A stretch of DNA of 64,000 bases, from contig NZ_LQGY01000069.1 of assembly GCF_001620055.1 (NCBI RefSeq), positions 59,716-123,715 on the forward strand. The letters are read 5' to 3'. Shown piece after piece: positions 1 to 8,215 of this stretch. The notes below the pieces were generated by a model. That model saw nothing but the letters and a program-made list of their open reading frames with translations. It ran no database searches and was not told where the DNA came from. This stretch comes from Agromyces sp. NDB4Y10 (lineage in GTDB: Bacteria > Actinomycetota > Actinomycetes > Actinomycetales > Microbacteriaceae). The translations under genes and the position numbers were made by a program. Positions within the stretch are counted from its first letter, which is position 1. Each line of letters opens with the position of its first letter.

Positions 1-528
1 GCCGACGACGAAGTGCACGTTGGCGTGCTTGTCGACGCGGAACTCGATCTTGCCGCCCTTGATGTCTTCCACGGCCTTGGCCGGGTTGGGGGTGACGGTG
101 CCGGTCTTCGGGTTCGGCATGAGGCCGCGGGGGCCGAGGACCTTGCCGAGACGACCGACCTGGCCCATGAGCTCCGGGGTGGCGACGGCCGCGTCGAACG
201 CGGTGTAGCCGCCGGCGACCTTCTCGATGAGCTCGGCGCCGCCGACCTCGTCGGCGCCCGCCGCGATGGCGGCCTCGGCGGCCGGGCCGGTCGCGAAGAC
301 GATGACGCGGGCGGTCTTGCCGGTGCCGTGCGGGAGGATGACGGTGCCGCGCACCATCTGGTCGGCCTTGCGGGGGTCGACGCCGAGCTTCAGCGCGACC
401 TCGACGGTCGAGTCGAACTTCGCCGAGCCGGTCTCCTTCGCGAGCGCGACGGCGTCGGTCGGGGTGTAGTACTTGCCGGCCTCGATCTTCTCGGCCGCGG
501 CCCGGTAGGCCTTGGACTTCTGTGCCAT
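1..528 (-). CDS. rplA: Ribosomal protein L1, C-terminus cut by the window edge
   Basis: Large-subunit protein that binds 23S rRNA at the L1 stalk and, in many bacteria, represses its own rplK-rplA mRNA. The visible 176 residues begin [15 protein letters not shown] and include the family stretch [15 protein letters not shown]. The usual length is near 230 residues, so roughly the last quarter lies outside the window. ATG start at 528, preceded by an AAGGAG ribosome site. It is the last visible gene of the secE-nusG-rplK-rplA operon, separated from rplK by about 145 bases that hold a REP-like repeat and a hairpin. Confidence 0.96.
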   Translation of the reverse strand, partial: MAQKSKAYRAAAEKIEAGKYYTPTDAVALAKETGSAKFDSTVEVALKLGVDPRKADQMVRGTVILPHGTGKTARVIVFATGPAAEAAIAAGADEVGGAELIEKVAGGYTAFDAAVATPELMGQVGRLGKVLGPRGLMPNPKTGTVTPNPAKAVEDIKGGKIEFRVDKHANVHFVVG

Positions 529-596
529 GTTGGTTCTCCTTGCGAGAGTGTGGTCATCGCGCCTGGCGGGCGCTGCCACGAATGAGAGTTCTGTGG

Positions 597-622
597 TGAC
601 GGATGCCGCGTGGCATCCGTCA
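597..622. other. Perfect hairpin made of an inverted GGATGCC pair
   Basis: TGACGGATGCC, loop GCGT, then GGCATCCGTCA: an 11-bp perfect stem between rplK and rplA. It is the inverted-pair form of the word found throughout this window. No T-run follows, so it may be an RNA processing or stabilising element or a partial terminator rather than a full stop, because rplA downstream must still be expressed. Confidence 0.75.
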
Positions 623-624
623 GC

Positions 625-664
625 CCGGTGGTCGAGTCGGCGCCAAGCGCCGTACCGAGACCCG
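625..664 (-). repeat. REP-like repeat, family A (minus orientation)
   Basis: Read on the minus strand it runs GGTCTCGGTACGGCGCT, GGCGCC, CGACTCGACCACCGG. The same element occurs at 6205, 7526, 32095 and, inverted, at 44197. It starts 11 nt after the rplK stop codon and abuts the 597-622 hairpin, so most of the rplK-rplA spacer is repeat DNA. Confidence 0.7.
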
Positions 665-674
665 GGCGAGTCGG

Positions 675-1103
675 CTATTCGACCGTGATGCCCATCGAGC
701 GAGCGGTGCCGGCGATGATCTTCGACGCGGCGTCGATGTCGTTGGCGTTGAGGTCGACCATCTTGGCCTCGGCGATCTCGCGGACCTGGTCGGCCGAGAT
801 CTTGCCCACCTTGGTGGTGTGCGGGACGCCCGAGCCCTTGGCGACGCCGGCGGCCTTCTTGATGAGCTCCGCGGCGGGCGGGGTCTTCAGGACGAAGGTG
901 AAGGAGCGGTCCTCGTAGACGGTGATCTCGACGGGGATGACGTTGCCGCGCTGCGCCTCGGTGGCGGCGTTGTACGCCTTGCAGAACTCCATGATGTTGA
1001 CGCCGTGCTGACCCAGCGCCGGACCGATCGGCGGGGCGGGGTTGGCGGCGCCGGCCTTGATCTGAAGCTTGATCAGACCCGTGACCTTCTTCTTCGGTGC
1101 CAT
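675..1103 (-). CDS. rplK: Ribosomal protein L11
   Basis: L11 of the GTPase-associated centre; binds 23S rRNA helices 43/44 and is needed for the RelA response. 142 residues, the normal length. The N-terminal [20 protein letters not shown] and the proline-rich [14 protein letters not shown] segment are diagnostic, and the C-terminal RNA-binding domain carries GTARSMGI near the end. ATG at 1103 with an AGGAAGAG ribosome site upstream. It lies between nusG and rplA on the same strand, as in most bacteria. Confidence 0.98.
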   Translation of the reverse strand: MAPKKKVTGLIKLQIKAGAANPAPPIGPALGQHGVNIMEFCKAYNAATEAQRGNVIPVEITVYEDRSFTFVLKTPPAAELIKKAAGVAKGSGVPHTTKVGKISADQVREIAEAKMVDLNANDIDAASKIIAGTARSMGITVE

Positions 1104-1210
1104 GATTTCTCTCTTCCTGTTCGAACGCCCGGCCTGGGCCGGGGCACTCTCCCGCAGGTCCCGGCGGTTCCGGGTTGCGGTGGTCTGTGGTGTGTGCGGA
1201 ACGCAGCACA

Positions 1211-1233
1211 ACCCTCCGATGATACCGGAGGGT
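1211..1233. other. Short hairpin between nusG and rplK
   Basis: ACCCTCCG, loop ATGATAC, CGGAGGGT: a perfect 8-bp stem 25 nt past the nusG stop codon. No T-run follows in the minus direction. It could weakly attenuate transcription or mark the leader of the rplK-rplA message, where L1 autoregulation acts in other bacteria. Confidence 0.5.
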
Positions 1234-1257
1234 CGCTGCGCGGATGCTGTGTTCGGT

Positions 1258-2181
1258 TTAGAGCTTGGTGACCTGGTCGAAGCTGAGCTCGACCGGCGTC
1301 TCGCGCTCGAACAGCGAGACGAGCACGGTGAGCTTGCCGCTCTCGGGCTTGATCTCGTTGATCGTGCCGGGCAGGCCCGCGAACGAGCCGTCCTTGATGG
1401 TGATGGTCTCGCCGATCTCGAAGTCGACCTCGGCGGGGATCTGGCGCGCGGCACCGCCCGCGGCGGCACCCTTCGCACCCTTGGCGGGAGCGACGTCCTT
1501 GATGTCGACGAGGCTCTTTAGCATGTTGAAGGCCTCCTCGAAGCGGAGCGGCGTCGGGTTGTGCGCGTTGCCGACGAAGCCGGTGACGCCGGGAGTGTGG
1601 CGGATGACCGACCAGCTCTCCTCGTTGAGGTCCATGCGGACGAGCACGTAGCCGGGCACGCGGACGCGCGTGACCATCTTGCGCTGGCCGTTCTTGATCT
1701 CGACGACGTCCTCCATCGGGACCTCGACCTGGTGGATGAACTCCGCCATGGCCATGGTCTCGCGACGCTGCTCGATGTTCGCCTTCACGCGACGCTCGAA
1801 CCCGGCGTAGGAGTGGACGACGTACCACTTGCCCGGGAGGAAGCGCAGCTCGTTGCGGAACGCCTCGTAGGGGTCGTGCTCCTCGTCCTCTTCGGTCACG
1901 GCCTCGAATGCGGCCTCGGCCTCGTCGGCGGAGTCGATGTCGAGGGCGTCGTCCACGACGGCGTCGGCCTCGGGGTCGGTCGCCTCGGCCAGCGAGTCGA
2001 GCACGGCGTCGAGGTCGACCTCGGTGCCCTCGTCGTCGACGACGTGCACCGCGCGGTGCTCGGCGGGCTCGACCGAGTCCTCGTCGTGCTCCTGCGTGGC
2101 GCCCTCCTGGGCCTCCTCGACCTCGGACGACTGCTCAGCGGCCGTGGCCCAGTCGACGTCTTCGCGCTCGTTCCTCGACAC
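1258..2181 (-). CDS. nusG: Transcription termination/antitermination factor NusG
   Basis: Binds RNA polymerase and couples elongation to Rho and the ribosome. 307 residues. The first ~125 are an acidic, low-complexity extension typical of high-GC actinobacteria. The NGN domain begins at [16 protein letters not shown], and a KOW domain ends the protein ([20 protein letters not shown]). GTG start at 2181 with GAGGAA 5-6 nt upstream. An alanine-rich insert lies between NGN and KOW. Immediately downstream of secE, as expected. Confidence 0.97.
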   Translation of the reverse strand: MSRNEREDVDWATAAEQSSEVEEAQEGATQEHDEDSVEPAEHRAVHVVDDEGTEVDLDAVLDSLAEATDPEADAVVDDALDIDSADEAEAAFEAVTEEDEEHDPYEAFRNELRFLPGKWYVVHSYAGFERRVKANIEQRRETMAMAEFIHQVEVPMEDVVEIKNGQRKMVTRVRVPGYVLVRMDLNEESWSVIRHTPGVTGFVGNAHNPTPLRFEEAFNMLKSLVDIKDVAPAKGAKGAAAGGAARQIPAEVDFEIGETITIKDGSFAGLPGTINEIKPESGKLTVLVSLFERETPVELSFDQVTKL

Positions 2182-2249
2182 TGTTCCTCAATCCTTCTCT
2201 TCTGCCGTGCCGCCCGGAGACGGCGGCGGGTATCGGGCCGACGGCCCGA

Positions 2250-2525
2250 TCAGACCCCCGGCTGTCCGAAGACGTACAGAACCAGCCAGCCGAACACCTG
2301 GTCCATACCCCAGACGATCGCCATCATGATCACCACGAACACCAGCACGACACCGGTGAAGGTGAACAGCTCCTTGCGCGTCGGGGTGACGACCTTCTTC
2401 AGCTCGCCGATGACCTGCCGGATGAACAGGGCGATCCGGGCGAAGGGGTTGCGCCGTGCCGCGCGTTCGCGCTTGGCATCGGCGACGATCTCCTCGCTGG
2501 GTTCGTCGATCACTTTCCGGGCCAC
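2250..2525 (-). CDS. secE: Preprotein translocase subunit SecE
   Basis: Small essential membrane subunit of the SecYEG channel. A basic N-terminus (NPFARIALFIRQVIGELKKV) leads into the conserved TPTRKEL amphipathic helix and one transmembrane segment (VVLVFVVIMMAIVWGM). I chose the GTG at 2525 (protein begins MARKVIDEPS, like related SecE proteins) because AAAGGT sits 6-7 nt upstream. An ATG at 2540, five codons earlier, has no ribosome site. First protein gene after tRNA-Trp. Confidence 0.95.
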   Translation of the reverse strand: MARKVIDEPSEEIVADAKRERAARRNPFARIALFIRQVIGELKKVVTPTRKELFTFTGVVLVFVVIMMAIVWGMDQVFGWLVLYVFGQPGV

Positions 2526-2565
2526 TCGTACACCTTTCATGGGCCGGCCGACGCCGGCCGGCTCG

Positions 2566-2638
2566 CAGGGCGGACAGGACTCGAACCTGCAACCTGCGGT
2601 TTTGGAGACCGCTGCTCTACCAATTGAGCCACCGCCCT
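2566..2638 (-). tRNA. trnW: tRNA-Trp (anticodon CCA)
   Basis: A 73-nt cloverleaf on the minus strand: acceptor AGGGCGG/CCGCCCT with discriminator G, D-arm GGCTCAATTGGTAGAGC, anticodon loop CTCCAAA, and T-arm with GGTTCGAGTCC. CCA is not encoded. Its place directly before secE is the classical actinobacterial order. Confidence 0.97.
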
Positions 2639-2726
2639 ATGCGACCCGCAACCGGCGGATCACATGGATCGAAGCCGCCGATCCCGTTCCTCCCGACGGG
2701 CGGTGACCCGGAAGAAGGCGCAGAAG

Positions 2727-2755
2727 ATCTTGGCTGACTTCAACAACCTCACCAA
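2727..2755 (-). promoter_or_regulatory. Candidate promoter of the tRNA-Trp-secE operon
   Basis: On the minus strand TTGGTG (2755-2750), a 17-nt spacer and CAAGAT (2732-2727) lie about 90 nt before the tRNA. Each hexamer matches the sigma-70 consensus at only three of six bases, so this is tentative. The spacing and position fit. Confidence 0.35.
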
Positions 2756-2904
2756 GTGTATGCGACGCCGGGAGCGGCACCAAACCGCCCGGAATCCCGC
2801 GGGACGAACGTCCCGCCCGCGGCATCCGCCTCGGGATTACCGTGACGCGCGTACGGCGAGCGGGCCGGAGGCCGCCCCGCCACCGCACGGAAGGGGGCAC
2901 CGCC

Positions 2905-3327
2905 ATGAGCACTCGTTCCGCCGCGGACGAGGTCCGCGTGACCGGTTGGATCGGCTGGGGCTGGTTCGCCGGGACCATCCTGCTGATCGCCGGCGCGATC
3001 GACGCGATCTACGGCTTCATCGCCATCCTGCAGCCCGACGCGTACTTCGTCGTGACGAGCGGCACGCTGTTCCTGCTCGACGTGTCCGGGTGGGGCTGGT
3101 GGCACCTGATCCTCGGGATCGTCCTCATCCTCGTCGCGCTCGCGCTGTTCACCGGCGCCACGTGGGCCCGCGTCGTCGCCGTCGTGCTCGCGTCGCTGAA
3201 CGCGGTGGGCCACGTCTTCCTCCTCCCGGCCCAGCCGTGGTGGTCGCTCATCGTCATCGTGCTCGACGTCTTCGTCATCTACGCGCTCACCGTCCACGGC
3301 AGGGAGTTGGCCGTCCGGAACGACTGA
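2905..3327 (+). CDS. Small four-helix membrane protein (DUF7144-like)
   Basis: 140 residues. After a short polar N-terminus there are about four hydrophobic segments: WFAGTILLIAGAIDAIYGFI, LILGIVLILVALALF, ARVVAVVLASLNAVGHVF and LIVIVLDVFVIYALTV. The first contains the family-like GWGWFAG start, and WGWWHLI precedes the second. ATG at 2905 with GGAAGGGGG about 9 nt upstream. It stands alone, followed by a strong hairpin terminator. Function unknown; I place it in the DUF7144 family from memory of its pattern, not from a search. Confidence 0.8.
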   Translation: MSTRSAADEVRVTGWIGWGWFAGTILLIAGAIDAIYGFIAILQPDAYFVVTSGTLFLLDVSGWGWWHLILGIVLILVALALFTGATWARVVAVVLASLNAVGHVFLLPAQPWWSLIVIVLDVFVIYALTVHGRELAVRND

Positions 3328-3356
3328 GCACAGGGCGCGCCCGTGGGGGCGGGCGC

Positions 3357-3390
3357 CGGCGCCGCGGCTGGGGGCACTGCCGCGGCGCCG
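3357..3390. terminator. GC-only terminator hairpin after 2905-3327
   Basis: CGGCGCCGCGGC (3357-3368), a 10-nt loop, then GCCGCGGCGCCG (3379-3390): a perfect 12-bp stem 30 nt past the stop codon. No T-run, as is common in high-GC actinobacteria. Confidence 0.75.
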
Positions 3391-3425
3391 CTCCGTGCGG
3401 GCGGGCGGGCTCCCCGCGGCATCCG

Positions 3426-3454
3426 CTGACACGGACGGGCGCAAACCCTAGGCT
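3426..3454 (+). promoter_or_regulatory. aspC promoter, leaderless type
   Basis: CTGACA (3426-3431), 17-nt spacer, TAGGCT (3449-3454), then 6 nt to the GTG start at 3461. No Shine-Dalgarno sequence fits, so the transcript probably begins at or next to the start codon. Confidence 0.65.
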
Positions 3455-3460
3455 GGTCGC

Positions 3461-4678
3461 GTGAACGAACAGCGACGTCTCTCAGCCCGCATCGCCGCCA
3501 TCGCCGAGTCCGCGACCCTGAAGGTCGATGCGAAGGCGAAAGCCCTGCAGGCCGAGGGCCGCCCGGTGATCTCGTACGCCGCGGGCGAGCCCGACTTCGC
3601 CACGCCCGAGCACATCGTCGAGGCCGCGCTCGAGGCGGTCCGCGACCCGCGCAACCACCGGTACACGCCCGCGGCGGGCCTGCCCGACCTCCGCGAGGCC
3701 ATCGCAGCGAAGACCCTGCGCGACTCCGGGCTCGAGGTCGGCATCGGCCAGGTCGTCGTGACCAACGGCGGCAAGCAGGCGGTCTACCAGGCCTTCCAGG
3801 TGCTGCTCGACGAGGGTGACGAGGTGCTCGTCCCCACGCCGTACTGGACCACGTATCCCGAGGCGATCAAGCTCGCGGGCGGCACGCAGGTCGACGTGTT
3901 CGCCGGCAGCGACCAGGGCTACCTCGTCACGGTCGACCAGCTCGAGGCGGCGCGCACCGACCGCACCAAGGTGCTGCTGTTCGTCTCGCCCTCGAACCCC
4001 ACCGGTGCGGTGTACTCGCCCGAGCAGGTCCGCGAGATCGGCGAGTGGGCGCTCGAGCACGGCATCTGGGTCGTGACCGACGAGATCTACCAGAACCTCA
4101 CGTACGCCGACGACGAGGGGGGGCCCGCGCCGCGGGCCGTGTCGATCGTCGAGGCCGTGCCGGAGCTCGCCGACCGCACCGTCCTCGTCAACGGCGTCGC
4201 CAAGACGTACGCGATGACCGGCTGGCGCCTCGGCTGGATGGTCGGCCCCGCCGACGTCATGAAGGGCGCCGCGAACCTCCAGTCGCACCTCACGTCGAAC
4301 GTGTCGAACATCTCGCAGCGCGCGGCGATCGCGGCCCTCACCGGGCCCCAGGAGCCCGTCGAGCGGATGCGGCAGGCCTTCGACCGCCGCCGGCGCCTGA
4401 TCGTCGCCGAGCTGTCGAAGATCGACGGCATGGCGGTGCCCGTCCCGCAGGGCGCCTTCTACGTGTACCCGGATGTCACGGGCCTGCTCGGCCGCGAGTG
4501 GGACGGCGTCACGCCGACGACCTCCCTCGAGCTCGCCGACCTCATGCTCGAGCGCGCCGAGGTCGCGGCCGTGCCCGGTGAGGCGTTCGGCCCGAGCGGG
4601 TACCTGCGGTTCAGCTACGCGCTCGGCGACGAGCCGCTGCTCGAGGGCGTCCAGCGCCTGCAGCGCCTGTTCGGCTGA
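3461..4678 (+). CDS. aspC: Aspartate-type aminotransferase (fold type I)
   Basis: PLP enzyme that probably interconverts aspartate and oxaloacetate with glutamate/2-oxoglutarate. 405 residues. Visible signatures are [15 protein letters not shown] (substrate arm), [50 protein letters not shown] and [14 protein letters not shown], where Lys248 is the Schiff-base lysine. GTG start chosen because the -10 TAGGCT lies 6 nt upstream. In relatives this gene also sits near secE and murB. Five bases separate it from dgt, so the two are likely co-transcribed. Confidence 0.92.
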   Translation: MNEQRRLSARIAAIAESATLKVDAKAKALQAEGRPVISYAAGEPDFATPEHIVEAALEAVRDPRNHRYTPAAGLPDLREAIAAKTLRDSGLEVGIGQVVVTNGGKQAVYQAFQVLLDEGDEVLVPTPYWTTYPEAIKLAGGTQVDVFAGSDQGYLVTVDQLEAARTDRTKVLLFVSPSNPTGAVYSPEQVREIGEWALEHGIWVVTDEIYQNLTYADDEGGPAPRAVSIVEAVPELADRTVLVNGVAKTYAMTGWRLGWMVGPADVMKGAANLQSHLTSNVSNISQRAAIAALTGPQEPVERMRQAFDRRRRLIVAELSKIDGMAVPVPQGAFYVYPDVTGLLGREWDGVTPTTSLELADLMLERAEVAAVPGEAFGPSGYLRFSYALGDEPLLEGVQRLQRLFG

Positions 4679-4683
4679 CCCGG

Positions 4684-6204
4684 GTGCCGCCGATGGATCG
4701 CGCGACGCGACGCGTCCACGAACCGCGCCGCAGCGCCGACGTGGTCGGCGAGCACTCGCAGTTCCGCCTCGACCTCGAGCGGATCCGGTTCTCGCCGTAC
4801 TTCTCCCGGCTGTCGGCCGTGACGCAGGTCATCGCGCAGCCCGGGGCCGGGCCGCTCATCCACAACCGCCTGACCCACTCGATCAAGGTGACCGCGGTCG
4901 CGCGCGCGATCGCCGTCAAGCTGACGGATGCCGCGTCCCCCGCCCGATCGCTCGCCCTCGAGCACGGCTGCGACGCGGTCGTCGTGCAGGCGGCCGCGAG
5001 CGCCCACGACCTCGGACACCCGCCGTTCGGGCACCTCGGCGAGCGCGTGCTCGACCGGCTCGCGCGCGAGCGGCTGGGCCTCACCGACGGCTTCGAGGGC
5101 AACGCGCAGACGTACCGCATCCTCGCCTCGCTCGACGTGAGCGAGGCGGCGCCCCGCGGGCTCAACCTGACCGCCGCAGTCCGCACGGCGGTCGCGAAGT
5201 ACCCGTGGACGCGCTACCTCGACGTGGAGGCCCTCGGCGACGGCCCCCTCCCCCGCGGCCTGCGTCGCACGCCCGACGGGGTCGACGTGCTGAAGTTCTC
5301 GACGTACGGCATCGACGCCGCCGACTTCCACGAGGCGCGCCGCGGCCACCCGCCGCTCACCCAGTCGCTCGAGTGCTCCGTCATGGACATCGCCGACGAC
5401 ATCGCGTACTCCATCCACGACGTCGACGACTTCTACCGCGCGGGCCTGCTCAGCCAGGGCGCGGTGGCGCGCGAGTTCCGCGGCTGGATGGACTTCACCG
5501 CCCAGCTCCGCGACCTCGAGGCCGACGCGCTCCGCGGGCGGACCGCCCCGCCCGGCAGCGCACTCGAGGCGCTGCGCCGCAAGATGCACGCGAGCGACCC
5601 GTGGATCGCGAACGACGTTGCGTTCCGCGAGGCGGTGTCCGTGGTGGCCGACGACCTCGTCGACGGCCTGCTCGCGATGCCGTTCGATGGCTCGATCGCC
5701 TCCGAACGGGCGCTGTCGTCGTTCGCGAACCGGTGGATCGACCACCTGCAGTCCTCGGTCGTGCCGTCGCCCGAGGGCGTCGTGCGGGCCGGTCCCGTGA
5801 CGCTCGACGTGCGGGCGTGGCACGAGGTCGAGGTGCTGAAGTTCGTGCACCGTCACTTCATCCTCGACCGGTCCGACATCGTCATGTACCAGCGCGGGCT
5901 CAGCCGGGTGCTGACCCGCGCGGTCAACGGGCTCACCGCGTGGGTGCACGACGAGGACGACCGCGACCGCGTCCCGCAGCGACTGAAGGAGCTGGTCGAG
6001 ATCGCCACCGACGGGTACGCGCAGCTGCGCGAGACGCGACCCGAGGGCGTGCCCGTCCCGGATGCCGCGGACGTGCCGGCGCTCGGGGTCGGCCGCGGCG
6101 TGATCGACTACGTCGCGTCGCTGTCCGACGACCAGGCGCTCGCGGTGTCGGAGGCGATCGACGGTCGCCCCGACCGGCTGTGGGACATCGGGCAGAACCT
6201 CTGA
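4684..6204 (+). CDS. dgt: dGTPase-type dNTP triphosphohydrolase (HD family)
   Basis: Hydrolyses dNTPs to nucleoside and triphosphate, controlling dNTP pools. 506 residues. The N-terminal RFSPYFSRLSAVTQV and NRLTHSIKVTAVARAIA segments precede the HD motif HDLGHPPFGHLGE (His108-Asp109), followed by MDIADDIAYSIHDVDDF. GTG start 5 nt after the aspC stop; an internal ATG four codons later is the alternative. The stop codon is followed directly by a REP-like repeat (6205). Confidence 0.9.
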   Translation: MPPMDRATRRVHEPRRSADVVGEHSQFRLDLERIRFSPYFSRLSAVTQVIAQPGAGPLIHNRLTHSIKVTAVARAIAVKLTDAASPARSLALEHGCDAVVVQAAASAHDLGHPPFGHLGERVLDRLARERLGLTDGFEGNAQTYRILASLDVSEAAPRGLNLTAAVRTAVAKYPWTRYLDVEALGDGPLPRGLRRTPDGVDVLKFSTYGIDAADFHEARRGHPPLTQSLECSVMDIADDIAYSIHDVDDFYRAGLLSQGAVAREFRGWMDFTAQLRDLEADALRGRTAPPGSALEALRRKMHASDPWIANDVAFREAVSVVADDLVDGLLAMPFDGSIASERALSSFANRWIDHLQSSVVPSPEGVVRAGPVTLDVRAWHEVEVLKFVHRHFILDRSDIVMYQRGLSRVLTRAVNGLTAWVHDEDDRDRVPQRLKELVEIATDGYAQLRETRPEGVPVPDAADVPALGVGRGVIDYVASLSDDQALAVSEAIDGRPDRLWDIGQNL

Positions 6205-6243
6205 GGTCTCGGTACGGGCGCTCCGCGTCCTACTCGACCGGCG
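6205..6243 (+). repeat. REP-like repeat, family A
   Basis: GGTCTCGGTACGGGCGCT, CCGCGTCC, then TACTCGACCGGCGG. It begins at the base after the dgt stop and supplies the last codons and TAG stop (6230-6232) of the convergent argP. It probably acts as the shared terminator of both genes. Confidence 0.8.
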
Positions 6244-7135
6244 GACGCCGCAGGGCGCGGCGCGCCTCGGCGGTGATGCCCTCGGCGATCGCGTCGAGCA
6301 GGGGCGAGCCGAGGTTCCACTGCTGCCAGTACAGCGGGACGTCGATGGGCGGCCCGCCGAGGGCGACGAGACGACCGTCGGCGAGCTCGTCGTCGGACTG
6401 GAATCCGGGCAGCAGGCCCCACCCGAGTCCGAGCTTCACGGCCGTGGCGAAGTCGTTCGAGGCGGGCACGTAGTGCCGGGGCGGCTCCGCGGCATCCGTC
6501 CCCAGCAGCCGCAGGTACTCGCCCTGCAGGTCGTCGCGGCGATCGAAGTCGACCCGGGGCGCGTCGGCGAGCGCCGCGGCATCCGCCCCCTCGGGACACC
6601 ATCGCGCGACCCAGCCGGGCGTCGCGACGGCGGTGTACCGCATGACCCCGAGCGGGCGGACGACGCAGCCCGCGACCGCCGCCGCTCGGGAGGTGACGGC
6701 ACCCATGACGGTGCCCGACTCGAGGAGTTCGGCGGTGAAGTCCTGGTCGTCGCGGTGCAGGTCGAAGACGACGCGGTGGCGCTCGGCGATCCGCGCGAGC
6801 GCCGGCAGGAACCACGTGCCGAGCGAGTCCGCGTTGACCGCGAGGGGCACGGTGGTGGGGCGAGCGGATGCCGCGTCGTCGCCGCCGAACGCGGCGAGCG
6901 CGTCGTGCTCGAGCAGGGCGAGTTGGCGAGCCAGGCGGACGACCGCGGCACCCGCCTCGGTGGTGCGGACCGGCTTCGAGCGCACGACGAGCACTCGACC
7001 GAGTCGCTGCTCGAGCTGCTTGAGGCGCTGCGAGACGGCCGACGGCGTGATGCTGAGCTCGGCGGCCGCCGCCTCGAGCGTGCCGGCGTCGACCACGGCG
7101 GCGAGCGTGCGCGCCAGGTCGAGCGGGATCTGCAT
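6230..7135 (-). CDS. argP: LysR-type activator ArgP/LysG of lysine-arginine export
   Basis: Senses basic amino acids and activates the divergent lysE. 301 residues: an N-terminal winged helix with TLEAAAAELSITPSAVSQRL (residues ~19-38), a linker helix, then the co-inducer domain containing the ArgP-type segments NADSLGTWFLPAL and YVPASNDFATAVKLGLGWGL. ATG at 7135; the -10 TAGCAT lies 6 nt upstream, so the gene looks leaderless. The last codons and TAG stop are made of the REP-like repeat at 6205-6243, so the C-terminal tail may be recently remodelled. Confidence 0.93.
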   Translation of the reverse strand: MQIPLDLARTLAAVVDAGTLEAAAAELSITPSAVSQRLKQLEQRLGRVLVVRSKPVRTTEAGAAVVRLARQLALLEHDALAAFGGDDAASARPTTVPLAVNADSLGTWFLPALARIAERHRVVFDLHRDDQDFTAELLESGTVMGAVTSRAAAVAGCVVRPLGVMRYTAVATPGWVARWCPEGADAAALADAPRVDFDRRDDLQGEYLRLLGTDAAEPPRHYVPASNDFATAVKLGLGWGLLPGFQSDDELADGRLVALGGPPIDVPLYWQQWNLGSPLLDAIAEGITAEARRALRRPPVE

Positions 7136-7204
7136 GAAGCAATGCTAATGCTCCTGAAGAATCCTGAGCTGGAGTTGATCCCGCGCGCTGCGTAGCCTGA
7201 CGCC
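7136..7204. promoter_or_regulatory. Divergent argP/lysE control region
   Basis: 69 bases. Minus strand: TAGCAT (7147-7142) 6 nt before the argP ATG. Plus strand: TAGCCT (7193-7198) 6 nt before the lysE ATG. No good -35 stands 17 nt upstream of the lysE -10, which fits activator-dependent expression by LysG. CTCC and GGAG ends (7151-7154 and 7171-7174) flank a candidate LysR-type site. Confidence 0.6.
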
Positions 7205-7939
7205 ATGGACCTCAGCGTGCTCGTGGCCGGCCTCGGCCTCGGCTTCTCGCTCATCGTCGCGATCGGCGCGCAGAACGTGTTCGTGCTGCGGCAGGGCATC
7301 CGCCGCGAGCACGTCTTCGTCGTCGCCGCGATCTGCGCGATCTCCGACGCGGTGCTCATCGGCGCGGGCGTCGGCGGCATGGGCGCGGCGCTGCAGGCGA
7401 TGCCGTGGCTGGTCGGCGTCGCGCGCTGGGCGGGCGCGGCGTTCCTCGTGGGATACGCGGTGCTCGCGGCACGGCGGGCCATCCGTGGGACGGAGGCGGG
7501 GCTCGTCGCGGAGGACGGAGCCGCTGGTCTCGATACGGGCGCTGACGCGTCCTACTCGACCACCGGGGCGGGCGCTGACGCGTCCTACTCGACCACCGGG
7601 GCGGGCGCCGGCGCATCCTCCTCGACCACCGGCGTGATCGCCCGGCCGACGGCGGTGCTCCCCGTCGTGCTCACGTGCCTCGCGCTGACCTGGCTGAACC
7701 CGCACGTCTACCTCGACACGGTCGTGCTGCTCGGCTCGGTGGGCGCCACGTACGGCGACCTCCGCTGGACCTTCGCCGTCGGCGCGATGCTCGCGAGCCT
7801 CGTCTGGTTCTTCTCGCTCGCGTACGGCGCCCGCCTGCTCGGCCGGGTGCTGGCGAGCCCGCATGCCTGGCGCATCCTCGACGGCATCATCGCCGTCGTG
7901 ATGCTCGCCATCGCGGTCTCGCTCGTGCTGCCCACCTGA
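7205..7939 (+). CDS. lysE: LysE-family lysine/arginine exporter
   Basis: Exports excess lysine and arginine. 244 residues with about six transmembrane helices. The N-terminal GLGLGFSLIVAIGAQNVFVLRQG is diagnostic of LysE, and TCLALTWLNPHVYLDTVVLLG begins the second half. Between the halves lies a loop (residues ~108-143) encoded by three tandem copies of an 11-residue unit, GADASYSTTGA, that derives from the family-A REP-like repeat. Leaderless start at ATG 7205 behind TAGCCT. Divergent from its likely activator argP. The enlarged loop is the odd feature. Confidence 0.93.
   Translation: MDLSVLVAGLGLGFSLIVAIGAQNVFVLRQGIRREHVFVVAAICAISDAVLIGAGVGGMGAALQAMPWLVGVARWAGAAFLVGYAVLAARRAIRGTEAGLVAEDGAAGLDTGADASYSTTGAGADASYSTTGAGAGASSSTTGVIARPTAVLPVVLTCLALTWLNPHVYLDTVVLLGSVGATYGDLRWTFAVGAMLASLVWFFSLAYGARLLGRVLASPHAWRILDGIIAVVMLAIAVSLVLPT
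7526..7632 (+). repeat. Tandem in-frame REP-like copies inside lysE
   Basis: GGTCTCGATACGGGC leads into a 33-nt unit repeated at 7541-7573 and 7574-7606 (identical) and 7607-7632 (diverged and short). The unit contains GCGTCCTACTCGACCACCGG, the right half of the family-A repeat. The 33-nt period keeps the lysE frame open. Confidence 0.9.
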
Positions 7940-7962
7940 GTCGTGCTACCGTGTGCGTCATC

Positions 7963-7998
7963 GTGAGCACCAAGTCCTGTCGCTGCTGTCGCCGTTAG
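7963..7998 (+). CDS. Cysteine-rich leader peptide (putative attenuator)
   Basis: An 11-codon ORF starting at GTG: MSTKSCRCCRR and stop. Three of the last six sense codons are cysteine. A -10-like TACCGT lies at 7947-7952, ten bases before the GTG, with no clear ribosome site, so it may be translated from a (near-)leaderless message. Mycobacteria use leaderless polycysteine short ORFs as cysteine-responsive attenuators of downstream operons; this looks like the same design. A stem-loop follows at 8001-8019, and the next gene is an oxygenase at 8216. Confidence 0.65.
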   Translation: MSTKSCRCCRR

Positions 7999-8215
7999 GC
8001 GATCGTCTCCCCGACGATCCCAGGGCGCGATTCCTCCGCGCCGCCGACCGCAGCCCCCGTGCTCACGCCGCATCCGACGCGTCCGCGTCAGCTCAGCGGC
8101 ATCCGCTCTTCGAGGCACCGCCATCGAAACGGATGCCACGAGCCGACGTCGAAGGATGCCGGGGCCGCCTCGTCGTCGGCGCACCCATCCCCGGCACCCT
8201 CGAAAGGACCAGCAC
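7999..8215 (+). promoter_or_regulatory. Long structured leader between Cys peptide and oxygenase
   Basis: 217 bases with no other convincing gene. GATCGTC/GACGATC (8001-8007, 8013-8019) forms a stem-loop three bases past the peptide stop codon. A second pair, GGCATCCG (8098-8105) and CGGATGCC (8130-8137), is further down. An ORF that reads through here in another frame has no support. The arrangement fits transcription attenuation governed by ribosome position on the leader peptide. Confidence 0.5.

Noticed and set aside
4473..6473. Very long overlapping reading frames (for example 666 codons across aspC and dgt)
   Set aside because: High GC removes stop codons in other frames. The translations are Arg/Ala/Pro runs with no family motif, and the true genes with clear domains lie in another frame.
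7175..7198. TTGATC as -35 for the lysE promoter
   Set aside because: Only 12 nt from the TAGCCT -10, too short for sigma-70; an activator-dependent promoter is more likely.
7136..7204. Lysine riboswitch before lysE
   Set aside because: The spacer is only 69 bases, both genes look leaderless, and a LysG-type activator is adjacent.
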